Origin: Paenibacillus pinistramenti
GTDB taxonomy: Bacteria > Bacillota > Bacilli > Paenibacillales > Paenibacillaceae
DNA length: 64,000 nucleotides
Assembly (NCBI RefSeq): GCF_005869875.1
Contig: NZ_VAWG01000001.1
Coordinates: 1 to 64,000, forward strand
Direction: 5' to 3'
Under the pieces are notes generated by a model. It had not been told where the DNA came from. It did no database searches and worked only from the letters and a program-made list of their open reading frames with translations. The position numbers were made by a program, and so were the translations under genes. How positions within the stretch are numbered: the stretch's first letter is position 1; every line of letters starts with the position of its first letter. This document shows positions 53,821-61,700 of the stretch, piece by piece.

Positions 53821-54417
53821 TTAATTCCGAACCCGCCGCAAACCTCTCCAAGCCAGAATGGCCAGCCCCATAGCTACCATGGACAGCACAATCCAGTATT
53901 GTGGATAGGCCGGGCTTATACCTGCTGTAAAAGGATCCGCAATTCCACTGGACACTCCAGTCAAATCATAACTGCTGTTTGCTCCTGATACACTTTCAGC
54001 CCCCGCAACAGCCGTAGGCAGCAGCCCGGAATCTGCTGAATGGGACTTTGTCCCCCAGGTTGAATTAGAAAATGCTAATAATGCAAGACTTATCAGGAAT
54101 ACTGCCATAAAGCTTGCGGCCCATATTTTCAGCCTGCTTCGAAATATCCGCTCGGAGGCAGTCTGCTTCCCCTCCGCGAGCCAAGGAGATTCGGCGTAGA
54201 TCCGCTCCATTACTCTGCGGTTAACCGCCTCCGCCCGCTCTTCGCTGATTTCGATAGGCAAACTATGTAAAATACCTAAGCTTTCCTGCCATATTTCAAA
54301 CTCTGACGAACACTCTGCGCACTCCAGCAGATGGCATTCCAAACGTCTGCGGTCGGGGTGGGATTTGGGTAAATCCGCCGTCCATCCAAACATTTCTTGG
54401 GCCTCTCTACAGTTCAT
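53821..54417 (-). CDS. Zinc-finger anti-sigma factor, membrane protein
   Basis: A 198-residue membrane protein that likely holds the adjacent sigma factor inactive. The N-terminal cytoplasmic domain has the zinc motif H-x3-C-x2-C (HLLECAEC, residues 28-35) of ZAS/zf-HC2 anti-sigma factors. Transmembrane segments lie at about 98-118 and 172-192 with a Ser/Gly-rich external loop between them, where a signal or protease could act. The ATG overlaps the sigma gene stop by four bases (ATGA), the usual arrangement for such pairs. Confidence 0.88.
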   Translation of the reverse strand: MNCREAQEMFGWTADLPKSHPDRRRLECHLLECAECSSEFEIWQESLGILHSLPIEISEERAEAVNRRVMERIYAESPWLAEGKQTASERIFRSRLKIWAASFMAVFLISLALLAFSNSTWGTKSHSADSGLLPTAVAGAESVSGANSSYDLTGVSSGIADPFTAGISPAYPQYWIVLSMVAMGLAILAWRGLRRVRN

Positions 54418-55013
54418 CTGCTTCTCATCCCTTCGAATTGCTCAAACATCGGTTCATAGAGATAAGGTTCAAGCTGATTCTTCACACTGCTTCTGGCTCG
54501 AAACAGCAGGGATTTCACAGCGCTGATGCTTTGACCCAGAATCAATGAAATTTCATGATAATCAAGCTGGTCATATTCACGCAGAATTAATGCAGATCTC
54601 TGTTTCTCGGGAAGGTTGTTGATCGCATCCCTTACCTTGTTAACCTTCTCATTGCGGAGAACGGCATGCTCCGGAATAATATCCTGCGAAGCAACCGGAA
54701 CATATCCGCTTTCCTCCAAAGGAACCTGGCTGCTGCGATGCTTGCGGAGCTCGCTGAGCACCGTATTTCTGGCAATTGTATACAGCCATGTGGAGAAGGA
54801 AGCATCCACTTCCCGAAAGGAGTGAAGGCTCCGGAATGCTTTGTAAAAGGTCTCCGAACACAAATCCTCGGCCATCAGCTCGAGATTGGCGCTCTTAAGC
54901 ATATGGTAAATGAATGTTAGAATCTTCCGTTGATAGCGGCGCATTAATTGGGAATACAAATCAGTATTTCCATCCTTGATTTCCTTAATCAGTTGGGAAT
55001 CCGTCATTGACAT
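54414..55013 (-). CDS. ECF-type RNA polymerase sigma factor
   Basis: A 199-residue group IV sigma factor. Region 2 (about 20-90) has AEDLCSETFYKAFRSLHSF and FSTWLYTIARN; region 4 (about 125-180) has LPEKQRSALILREYDQLDYHEIS and a recognition helix GQSISAVKSLLFRARS (landmarks by their ends). It is closest to the SigW/SigV-like broad type. AGGAGG lies five bases before the first ATG. A sequence like an ECF promoter lies about 50-75 bases upstream, suggesting self-regulation. Signal and regulon unknown. Confidence 0.92.
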   Translation of the reverse strand: MSMTDSQLIKEIKDGNTDLYSQLMRRYQRKILTFIYHMLKSANLELMAEDLCSETFYKAFRSLHSFREVDASFSTWLYTIARNTVLSELRKHRSSQVPLEESGYVPVASQDIIPEHAVLRNEKVNKVRDAINNLPEKQRSALILREYDQLDYHEISLILGQSISAVKSLLFRARSSVKNQLEPYLYEPMFEQFEGMRSR

Positions 55014-55062
55014 GCGATCCTCCTCGCCACCCTGTCTTCATCCCGCTTAATCTCTGCAAGTG

Positions 55063-55089
55063 TATACTGCCCCGGGACAAAAAAGTTTC
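55063..55089 (-). promoter_or_regulatory. Candidate ECF promoter of the sigma/anti-sigma operon
   Basis: Minus-strand GAAAC (55085-55089), 16 bases, then AGTATA (55063-55068). ECF promoters of the SigW/M/X type have TGAAAC, 16-17 bases, CGTA/CGTC. The AAC and GTA cores fit; the first base of each element does not. Confidence 0.5.
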
Positions 55090-55092
55090 GGT

Positions 55093-55148
55093 GCTCCGCC
55101 ATAATTGTTGCTGCTCCATCATAATTGCTGCTCTCCATAATTGAGCTC
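55093..55148. repeat. 20-bp tandem repeat upstream of the sigma gene
   Basis: Units at 55093-55112 and 55113-55132 match at 17 of 20 bases (GCTCC-CATAATTG-TGCT core), and a shortened third copy runs to 55148. They start three bases upstream of the candidate -35 element. Confidence 0.75.
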
Positions 55149-55157
55149 ATTCGTTTT

Positions 55158-55255
55158 CTGAGTCTAGTTCTCTAAATCCAGTTTCCTGAATCCAGTTTCC
55201 TGAATCCAGTTTTCTGAATCCAGTTTTCTGAATCCAGTTCCGGGCTCCAGCTTCT
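55158..55255. repeat. 14-bp tandem repeat, six to seven units
   Basis: Successive 14-base units starting at 55158, 55172, 55186, 55200, 55214, 55228 and 55242 with consensus CTGAATCCAGTTTT. The central four are nearly identical and the outer ones degenerate. A 60-codon frame crosses the block on the minus strand, but its repeat pattern and lack of a good start make it an unlikely gene. Confidence 0.9.
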
Positions 55256-55485
55256 AGACTCCAATAGTATAACATATACACCAGCCGGCAAAAAACAAAA
55301 CAGTTAGCATTCCCAATTAAATGTTTCAATATACCTAGCCGTTCTTAACTTCTTAACTTCATAACTTCTTATCCACTCTTATCGGCATACCTTTAATAAA
55401 TATGTAGCCGGGCCGGATTCAGACACTTTTATTTGACAAAAAATAAAATGACAGCCGTTACTCTTGATAACCAGAACGATTAATC
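55256..55485. other. Gene-free AT-rich stretch upstream of the tyrA terminator
   Basis: No gene. It contains another short degenerate repeat (CTTAACTT-like units, about 55345-55375) and AT-rich DNA. Together with the blocks at 55093-55255 it forms about 400 bases of repeat-rich spacer between the tyrA terminator and the sigma-factor promoter. I see no RNA motif in it. Confidence 0.5.
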
Positions 55486-55512
55486 AAAAAAAAAGACCGC
55501 CTTTCGGCGGCC
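55486..55512 (-). terminator. Terminator of the trp-hisC-tyrA operon
   Basis: GGCCGCC-GAAA-GGCGGTC on the minus strand, followed by nine T (A-run 55486-55494). It lies 150 bases after the tyrA stop; the stretch between holds a second small hairpin (ACGTTC/GAACGT at 55514-55532). Confidence 0.88.
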
Positions 55513-55661
55513 TACGTTCATTTTCAGAACGTACAGTTATTGGATAGGAGTGGAGAGAAACCATACTGTACTTTTATTATATGTATACGTTTTCATTCTG
55601 TCAACACTTATTTTAATGCGCTTACATTTTCTTTATTCTGGAAGAAGATCCAGACTGAAAC

Positions 55662-56756
55662 CTATACATACACTTTGTACTCCAGTTTATCCAGCAGAAC
55701 TTTCGCTTTCTCCATCTCTTTCTCATTGCGGAAGGACAGCCGGAGGGTACCAGGCACATCTTCGCGGCTTTCGATTATCTGCATGTTGCTCAAGTTGATC
55801 TTCCGTACGCCAAGCACGGTTGCCACCTGACCAATAACACCCGGTTCATCAGGCACATCGATATAAATATCATACAGCGGCTGGATTGCGCCTTTCCTGC
55901 GTTCAGGCAGTTCGCTTCTGAATGCTCCCGCTTCCCGGAAAGCCCGTTCGATCCGCCCTCCATCCTCCAGCTTCAGCATTTCAGCGAACTCATCCACGCC
56001 CTGCCGCCAGTCATCAAGGAGCCGCAGCAGCACTTCTCTGTTACTCAGCAGAATATCCCGCCAAACGCCAGGGTCGCTGGACGCAATCCGGGTAATATCC
56101 CGAAAGCCTCCCGCAGCAAGCTGACGGTACAACTCGTTATATTCGTTATAGCCTCTGACCTGGTTGACCAGAGCGACCGCAATGATATGCGGCAGATGGC
56201 TGATAGCCCCAACAATATCATCATGCAGCTTCGGTTCTACCCGAATTACATGCGACTTCGTATGCTGCAGCAAATGCTCAAGCGAACGGTATGCAGATTC
56301 CGAGGAATTGATTGAAGGGGTAAGGACGTAGAAGGCATTCTCAAACAGTAAAGTTGAAGCTGCTTCCACACCGGAACGCTCGGAACCGGCCATCGGATGG
56401 CCCCCGATAAAGGTTACATCCTGGAGAGAAAGGGCGTCCGCCGCTTCCATGATCGACGATTTGGTGCTCCCGACGTCCGTAATGATGCATCCCGGCTTTA
56501 ACGGCAGCCCGCTTAGCTTCTCCAAATAGGAGTTTAGCAGGCCCACTGGCACGCTTAAGAAAATAAAGTCTGCATCCAGCACTGCCTCTTCCAAAGACAT
56601 CGTTACCTGATCAGCGACCCCGCGTGCTTCGATCCGGTCCAAAATGTCCTGACGATGGCTGTAGCCGACCACTGTGATTCCTGGCTTGCCCTTAAAACAA
56701 AGCGCCAGCGAGCCGCCGATCAATCCTACACCGATAATTGCGATTTTAGTTCTCAT
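55662..56756 (-). CDS. tyrA: Prephenate dehydrogenase with ACT domain
   Basis: Oxidises prephenate to 4-hydroxyphenylpyruvate for tyrosine. The 364 residues have the NAD motif IIGVGLIGGSLAL at residues 6-18, TDVGSTKSSIMEAA, GGHPMAGSERSGV (active-site His) and ISHLPHIIAVAL. A C-terminal ACT domain (about 295-364, IYIDVPDEPGVIGQVATVLG with its ends as landmarks) should bind tyrosine for feedback. It follows hisC in the trp supraoperon order. aroE, the next gene in B. subtilis, is absent; a terminator follows instead. Confidence 0.96.
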   Translation of the reverse strand: MRTKIAIIGVGLIGGSLALCFKGKPGITVVGYSHRQDILDRIEARGVADQVTMSLEEAVLDADFIFLSVPVGLLNSYLEKLSGLPLKPGCIITDVGSTKSSIMEAADALSLQDVTFIGGHPMAGSERSGVEAASTLLFENAFYVLTPSINSSESAYRSLEHLLQHTKSHVIRVEPKLHDDIVGAISHLPHIIAVALVNQVRGYNEYNELYRQLAAGGFRDITRIASSDPGVWRDILLSNREVLLRLLDDWRQGVDEFAEMLKLEDGGRIERAFREAGAFRSELPERRKGAIQPLYDIYIDVPDEPGVIGQVATVLGVRKINLSNMQIIESREDVPGTLRLSFRNEKEMEKAKVLLDKLEYKVYV

Positions 56757-56859
56757 AAACGACCTCTCGACTTCCCGAAATCAATTATTGTCATCATTAT
56801 AAAAATGAAGCGGAACCCCATGTTCCCCGGGTTCACGCTCCTTCGTTCCCTGCAGCCGT

Positions 56860-56936
56860 TAAAGCATGATCAGATAAGACCAGATCAGATAAGACCTGAT
56901 CAGAGGTAAAGCCTGATTAAATAAAGCCTAATCAGA
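56860..56936. repeat. 15-bp tandem repeat, five units, over the hisC stop
   Basis: Units at 56860-56874, 56875-56889, 56890-56904, 56907-56921 and 56922-56936 with plus-strand consensus TAAGnCCTGATCAGA; two extra bases separate units three and four. The hisC stop codon (56932-56934) lies in the last unit. The block fills much of the hisC-tyrA gap. Confidence 0.9.
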
Positions 56937-58029
56937 CTGCTGCCTGCTGCTGTTTGAGCACCTGCTCCAGCGCGGCGATGAATTTCTGATTCTGTTCGGA
57001 AGAACCTACCGTTACGCGGATATGGTTTGGATATTTCTCGAACCCGCTTCTAATGATAATTCCCAGCTTAAGCATCGACTGGAACATCTCTTTGGCCGAG
57101 CTGCGTACGTCCACCATAATAAAATTGCCGTGCGCCGGGAAATATTCAAGTCCCAGCCGGTCAAATTCCTGATTGAGGTAGGCGATGCCTTCACTGTTCG
57201 ACCGGCGACAGTCCTCAACAAACGTCTGATCTCCTAATGCTGCCAATGCTGCAGCCTGCGCGATCCGTGAAGTGTTAAACGGCTCCCGGACCTGGTTGAT
57301 CAGCTTAATAACGGCGGCGTCTCCCATGCCGTATCCGATCCGCAGAGAAGCCAGTCCGTATATTTTTGAAAAAGTGCGAAGCACGACAACATTTTTATAC
57401 TGCTTCAGCAGAGAAAGGCTGTCCGGATAAGTACCATCAGTGACGTACTCGGCATAAGCTTCATCCAGAACGACCAAAATGCGGTCCGGAACTTTGGCCA
57501 GAAAAGCGTTCAGTTCTTCCGAAGAAACCAAAGTGCCTGTCGGATTGTTAGGATTGCACACCCAAATCACTTTAGTGCGGTCGGTAATAGCCGCAAGCAT
57601 CGCGTCAAGGTCATGAACACCATTCACCAGCGGTACTTCAATGCTGACTGCACCTTCAATATCGGCGTTGCTCTTATACACGGAGAACGTCTGATCCGCC
57701 ATAATGTTCTCGTCTCCAGGCAGCAGAAACGCCCGGGCAATGAGGCAGATCACCTCATCGGAGCCGCAGCCGAATATGAATTGATCCTTGTTCAGACCGA
57801 AGTGAGCTGCCAAAGCCTGCGTCAATTCAGCAGCGCTGCCGTCAGGATACAGGCTGATATTGGCAAGCTCCTTCTGAATGGCGTCAAGCACCTTCGGCGA
57901 GCTTCCGAACGGGTTCTCGTTGGAGGCCAGCTTAATAACATCCTGCAGGCCTAATTCCTTCTTCACTTCCTCGATCGGTTTGCCTGGCTGATAAACCGGG
58001 AGGTTCACGATTTGCGGTTTGGGTTGCAT
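56932..58029 (-). CDS. hisC: Histidinol-phosphate aminotransferase
   Basis: PLP enzyme for histidine synthesis that in Bacillota also transaminates aromatic keto acids, which explains its place in the trp-tyr operon. The 365 residues have LASNENPFGSSPKV, NPNNPTGT, the Schiff-base Lys in TFSKIYGLASLRIGY and the C-terminal Arg in HIRVTVGS. ATG 58029 is preferred over the TTG nine codons earlier because AGGCAGGG precedes it. The last codons form part of a 15-bp repeat. It starts 27 bases after the trpA stop. Confidence 0.95.
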   Translation of the reverse strand: MQPKPQIVNLPVYQPGKPIEEVKKELGLQDVIKLASNENPFGSSPKVLDAIQKELANISLYPDGSAAELTQALAAHFGLNKDQFIFGCGSDEVICLIARAFLLPGDENIMADQTFSVYKSNADIEGAVSIEVPLVNGVHDLDAMLAAITDRTKVIWVCNPNNPTGTLVSSEELNAFLAKVPDRILVVLDEAYAEYVTDGTYPDSLSLLKQYKNVVVLRTFSKIYGLASLRIGYGMGDAAVIKLINQVREPFNTSRIAQAAALAALGDQTFVEDCRRSNSEGIAYLNQEFDRLGLEYFPAHGNFIMVDVRSSAKEMFQSMLKLGIIIRSGFEKYPNHIRVTVGSSEQNQKFIAALEQVLKQQQAAV

Positions 58030-58056
58030 ACTGCGTTCCCTGCCTTTCTTAACCAA

Positions 58057-58875
58057 TTAAGTGAGTTTATATCCTTTTAATTGTGACACAAAATTGCAAA
58101 TTTGCAATAGAGCGTCCTGTTTAGCGGACTCGTTCAGCAGCCGGTCAGCCTGGGTCTCTACCTCGCGGACGATCGCACTGCCGATGACCACTCCATCGCA
58201 TATTGCGGAGAATCGCTCCACCTGCTCATGGCTGGAAATGCCGAAGCCTACGGCAACAGGAAGCGGGGTCGCCTGTTTGACCGATTGGATAAAGGCTTCA
58301 ATTCCTTCATGGAAGGAAGAGCGGACTCCCGTTACGCCTAGTGAAGACACGCAGTAGACAAAACCCCGGGCTTTTTCCAAAATTGCTTGAATGCGCCCTT
58401 CCGAAGTCGGGGCTACGAGCGGGATAAGGTGAATATTCGCTTTGTCCGCAAGCTCAAGCACTTCCGAGCATTCTTCATAAGGAAGGTCCGGGATAATAAG
58501 TCCGCTGATCCCATGTTCCGCTGCTGCAGCCATAAATTTCTCCAAGCCCACTTGCAGGACTGGATTATAGTATGTGAACAGCACAAACGGAATCTGTACA
58601 CCGCGTCTGCGTGCTTCACCGGCCACCTGGAAGCAGCTCTCTATCGTTACATGATGCAGCAGTGCGCGCTCAGATGCGCGCTGGATGACCGGGCCGTCGG
58701 CAAGCGGATCAGAATAAGGAACCCCAAGCTCCAAAATATCCGCTCCCGCCTGCTCCAGTCCGGCGATCAGATCTACAGACGTATCCAAATCCGGGTCCCC
58801 TACGGTCAGAAAAGGAATAAAAGCGGCTCGTCCTTCCTGTTTGAGCCTGTTAAAAGCAGCGTCAATCAGATTCAT
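58057..58875 (-). CDS. trpA: Tryptophan synthase alpha chain
   Basis: Cleaves indole-3-glycerol phosphate to indole, which is channelled to TrpB. The 272-residue TIM barrel has the catalytic Glu in [16 protein letters not shown] with the Asp in the same segment, [10 protein letters not shown] and [10 protein letters not shown]. It overlaps trpB by four bases (ATGA). A 16-bp perfect palindrome (58093-58108) and the adjacent TTGTGACACAA occur in its 3' end; they are probably coincidental coding sequence. Confidence 0.97.
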   Translation of the reverse strand: MNLIDAAFNRLKQEGRAAFIPFLTVGDPDLDTSVDLIAGLEQAGADILELGVPYSDPLADGPVIQRASERALLHHVTIESCFQVAGEARRRGVQIPFVLFTYYNPVLQVGLEKFMAAAAEHGISGLIIPDLPYEECSEVLELADKANIHLIPLVAPTSEGRIQAILEKARGFVYCVSSLGVTGVRSSFHEGIEAFIQSVKQATPLPVAVGFGISSHEQVERFSAICDGVVIGSAIVREVETQADRLLNESAKQDALLQICNFVSQLKGYKLT

Positions 58876-60101
58876 TGCTTCTCGCCTCCTTCTTCATCCA
58901 GATATGCCATAATGGACTCGACATCCTTATCTCCGCGGCCGGACAAACAAATGACAATCATCTGATCTTCTGGCAGAGTCGGAGCCAGCTTCACTACGTG
59001 CGCAACCGCATGTGCGGATTCAAGCGCCGGGATGATCCCTTCCGTGCGGCTGAGCAGTTGAAGCGCGTCCACCGCTTCTTTGTCCGTAACCGGGACATAA
59101 TTTGCCCGCTCCAGGTCCTTCAAATAAGCATGCTCAGGGCCAATTCCCGGATAATCCAGACCTGCGGAAATGGAATGCGCCGGCTGAACCTGCCCGTGCT
59201 CATCCTGAAGAAGATAACTGAGTGAGCCCTGGAATACGCCCTTGCTGCCAAGCGTCATAGTTGCTGCATGATAAGGGGTATCGGTTCCCTTGCCGGCAGC
59301 CTCAACACCAATCAAACCTACGGATTTATCGTTGATAAACGGATAAAACATACCGATTGCATTGCTGCCGCCGCCTACTGCCGCGATAATTTGATCAGGC
59401 AGCCGTCCTTCAGCTTCCAGAATCTGCTCCCTCGTCTCATCACCGATCACCCGCTGGAAGTTGCGCACCATCATCGGATAGGGATGAGGGCCGGTAGCCG
59501 AACCGAGGATATAGAACGTATCCTTTACATGGCTCACCCAGTAACGCAGGGTTTCGTTGCAGGCGTCCTTCAGTGTTCTTGTACCGGATAATACCGGCAC
59601 TACTTCGGCTCCAAGCAGCTTCATACGGAAGACATTCAGCTGCTGGCGCTTCATGTCTTCCTCGCCCATGAACACCTTGCACTCCAGCCCCAGAAGAGCT
59701 GCCACGGTTGCACTTGCGACGCCGTGCTGGCCTGCGCCTGTTTCCGCGATGACTTTGGTTTTGCCCATCCGTTTGGCGAGCAGGCCTTGTCCAAGGGCGT
59801 TGTTAATTTTGTGGGCTCCGGTATGATTCAGATCCTCACGCTTCAAATAAATCTTTGCGCCGCCGAGCTCTTTCGTCAGCCGTTCTGCATAATAAAGCGG
59901 AGTCTTTCTGCCGGAATATTGGGTAAGCAAATAGGATAACTCTTCCTGGAAGGAAGGCTCCTCGGAATGTCTCTTATACGCCTCTTCCAGCTCGAGCAGC
60001 GCATTCATGAGTGTTTCCGGGACATAACGTCCGCCAAAACTGCCAAAGCGGCCTTTCTCATCGGGCATGTTCACCTGCTGCGTATCACTCTTTATCGTCA
60101 T
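58872..60101 (-). CDS. trpB: Tryptophan synthase beta chain
   Basis: PLP enzyme joining indole and serine. The 409 residues have [11 protein letters not shown], the Schiff-base Lys in [13 protein letters not shown], the ammonium/indole-tunnel region [11 protein letters not shown], phosphate-binding [10 protein letters not shown] and the C-terminal SGRGDKD. Length is normal for TrpB1. AGGGTG precedes the ATG. It overlaps trpF by 17 bases. Confidence 0.97.
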   Translation of the reverse strand: MTIKSDTQQVNMPDEKGRFGSFGGRYVPETLMNALLELEEAYKRHSEEPSFQEELSYLLTQYSGRKTPLYYAERLTKELGGAKIYLKREDLNHTGAHKINNALGQGLLAKRMGKTKVIAETGAGQHGVASATVAALLGLECKVFMGEEDMKRQQLNVFRMKLLGAEVVPVLSGTRTLKDACNETLRYWVSHVKDTFYILGSATGPHPYPMMVRNFQRVIGDETREQILEAEGRLPDQIIAAVGGGSNAIGMFYPFINDKSVGLIGVEAAGKGTDTPYHAATMTLGSKGVFQGSLSYLLQDEHGQVQPAHSISAGLDYPGIGPEHAYLKDLERANYVPVTDKEAVDALQLLSRTEGIIPALESAHAVAHVVKLAPTLPEDQMIVICLSGRGDKDVESIMAYLDEEGGEKQ

Positions 60102-60888
60102 AATCCCGCACCCTCTCTACAAATGCTTTAATTAAAGCTGTATCTTTAACGCCATTGCGTTCTACTCCGCTTGATACATCCACACCGTCCGGAAGATAAC
60201 CGGACACCAGCCGCCCAACATTCTCTTCATTAAGTCCGCCGGCAATCATTAACGGCAGCTGACGGGCCTGCGCCCAGTCCTGGTAAGGCCTAATCAGAGT
60301 CCAGTCAAATGCGACACCTGAACCCCCGCCGTAGATGGGGTCATAAGTGTCCAGAAGCACAGCATCCACAGCACCAAGATAGGGCTGGAGCAATTTTTCC
60401 GCTTGAGATGTTTGATGTGCCTGATTCGTTTGATGCGCTTGATCTGCCTGATGTGTTTGGTGTCCTTGAGTTGGTTCGCTCGAGTTGTCCGCCTGGTAAC
60501 CGGATTCGGCAGGTTCGGTGTCATTCCCTTTTTTCATAGATAATACCTTGATGACTTCGACGGAAAATTGTTCCTTCACCCGCCGGCAAAAGTCCGGGGA
60601 CTCCTGTCCATGCAGCTGCACCACATCCAATTCGGCCTCGCGAAGCACGCTGCCGAGCTCCTCAAGACTGGGGTTAACAAATACACCAACGGCTTTGGGC
60701 TGACGCAGCTCTTTATTGAGGGAACCCCACTCTTTCACTGCAGCCAGCATTTGCCGGACCGCTGATGGCTGCACCTGCCTGCGGCTTGCCGCAAATACAA
60801 ACCCGATCATGTCCACTTGTAAAGGTAAAATAGATTTTATCACTTCAACGCTTTGCAGTCCACAAATTTTTATGGCTGTCTGCGGCAT
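60085..60888 (-). CDS. trpF: Phosphoribosylanthranilate isomerase with a repeat insertion
   Basis: Amadori isomerase of tryptophan synthesis. At 267 residues it is about 50-60 longer than usual. The catalytic Cys is in IKICGLQ (residue 9) and the Asp in LLDTYD (180); [12 protein letters not shown] and [11 protein letters not shown] are also present. Between strand KVLSM (117) and [14 protein letters not shown] (about 167) lies a polar insertion rich in Gln, His, Asn and Ser. Its last part is seven tripeptides of the type H/D/N/S-Q-T/A, encoded by a 9-bp tandem repeat. All core motifs are intact, so the enzyme should still work. It overlaps trpC by one base. Confidence 0.95.
   Translation of the reverse strand: MPQTAIKICGLQSVEVIKSILPLQVDMIGFVFAASRRQVQPSAVRQMLAAVKEWGSLNKELRQPKAVGVFVNPSLEELGSVLREAELDVVQLHGQESPDFCRRVKEQFSVEVIKVLSMKKGNDTEPAESGYQADNSSEPTQGHQTHQADQAHQTNQAHQTSQAEKLLQPYLGAVDAVLLDTYDPIYGGGSGVAFDWTLIRPYQDWAQARQLPLMIAGGLNEENVGRLVSGYLPDGVDVSSGVERNGVKDTALIKAFVERVRDYDDKE
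60400..60462. repeat. 9-bp tandem repeat inside trpF, seven units
   Basis: Seven in-frame 9-base units with minus-strand consensus CAYCARRCR, encoding residues 143-163 of TrpF. The third codon positions and a few first positions vary, so the array is not a recent pure expansion. Confidence 0.85.
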
Positions 60889-61700
60889 CAGCGCACACCG
60901 CCCGGCTTGGTAAGCTGAGCTCCCATCACATCAAGAACCGCCTGCTCGACCGAATCCCGGCGCATAAAAGTTTCACCGATCAGCACGCCTTTTGCTCCGC
61001 ATTCCGCTAAATAAGCGATATCTTCCGCCCCGGTAATGCCGCTCTCACTAATAAGTGCTGCGCCAGGAGCGACTAGAGGAGCTAGCCTTTCCGTTGTTTG
61101 CAGGGTCGTTTCAAACGTTGTCAGGTCGCGGTTGTTCACGCCGATCAGCTTAACTCCTTCCAGCCGGTTGGCGCGTTCCAGCTCCTCCTGGTTATGAACC
61201 TCCACAAGCGCATCCAGGCCGAGAGAGCCCGCTAATTGAAAATATTCGCCAAGCTGGCGGTCATCCAGAATAGCTGCGATAAGCAGCACTGCATCCGCTC
61301 CCAGCAGCCGGGCTTCATAGATTTGCAGCTCATCAATAATAAAATCCTTGCGCAGCAGCGGGAGGCTCACAGCTTCCCGAATTTGCCGCAAATAGTCCGC
61401 ACTCCCCTGAAAATACTGCTCATCCGTCAACACGGAGATACAATCCGCGCCCGCCTGCTCATAAGCACGGGCAATGGCGACCGGGTCAAAGTCCGGTCTG
61501 ATCAGTCCTTTGGATGGAGAGGCCTTCTTCACCTCGGCGATCAGCCCCATATTGCGCTTCCTGCCTGAGATCAGTGCATCGGCAAATCCCCGGGTTTCGG
61601 GAAGCTCCGCGATGGCTTTCTCCGCTTCCGTAATTGTCAGGCGGCTCTTCAGCCGCTCAACCTCTTCCCGCTTGGTTACTACAATCCGGTCAAGATACAT
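60888..61700 (-). CDS. trpC: Indole-3-glycerol phosphate synthase
   Basis: Ring closure of CdRP to indole-3-glycerol phosphate. The 270-residue TIM barrel has IAEVKKASPSKGLI with the catalytic Lys, CISVLTDEQYFQGS, LLRKDFIIDE, LIGVNNRDLTTF and LISESGI. It overlaps trpD by 11 bases and trpF by one base (TGATG). Confidence 0.97.
   Translation of the reverse strand: MYLDRIVVTKREEVERLKSRLTITEAEKAIAELPETRGFADALISGRKRNMGLIAEVKKASPSKGLIRPDFDPVAIARAYEQAGADCISVLTDEQYFQGSADYLRQIREAVSLPLLRKDFIIDELQIYEARLLGADAVLLIAAILDDRQLGEYFQLAGSLGLDALVEVHNQEELERANRLEGVKLIGVNNRDLTTFETTLQTTERLAPLVAPGAALISESGITGAEDIAYLAECGAKGVLIGETFMRRDSVEQAVLDVMGAQLTKPGGVR

Noticed and set aside
55158..55255. Possible CRISPR array
   Set aside because: Units are contiguous 14-mers without spacers, and no cas genes are present.
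55147..55329. 60-codon frame across the 14-bp repeats with repeating GNWIQETGFR-like residues
   Set aside because: The protein pattern is only a reading of the DNA repeat; there is no good start signal and the unit length (14) is not a multiple of three.
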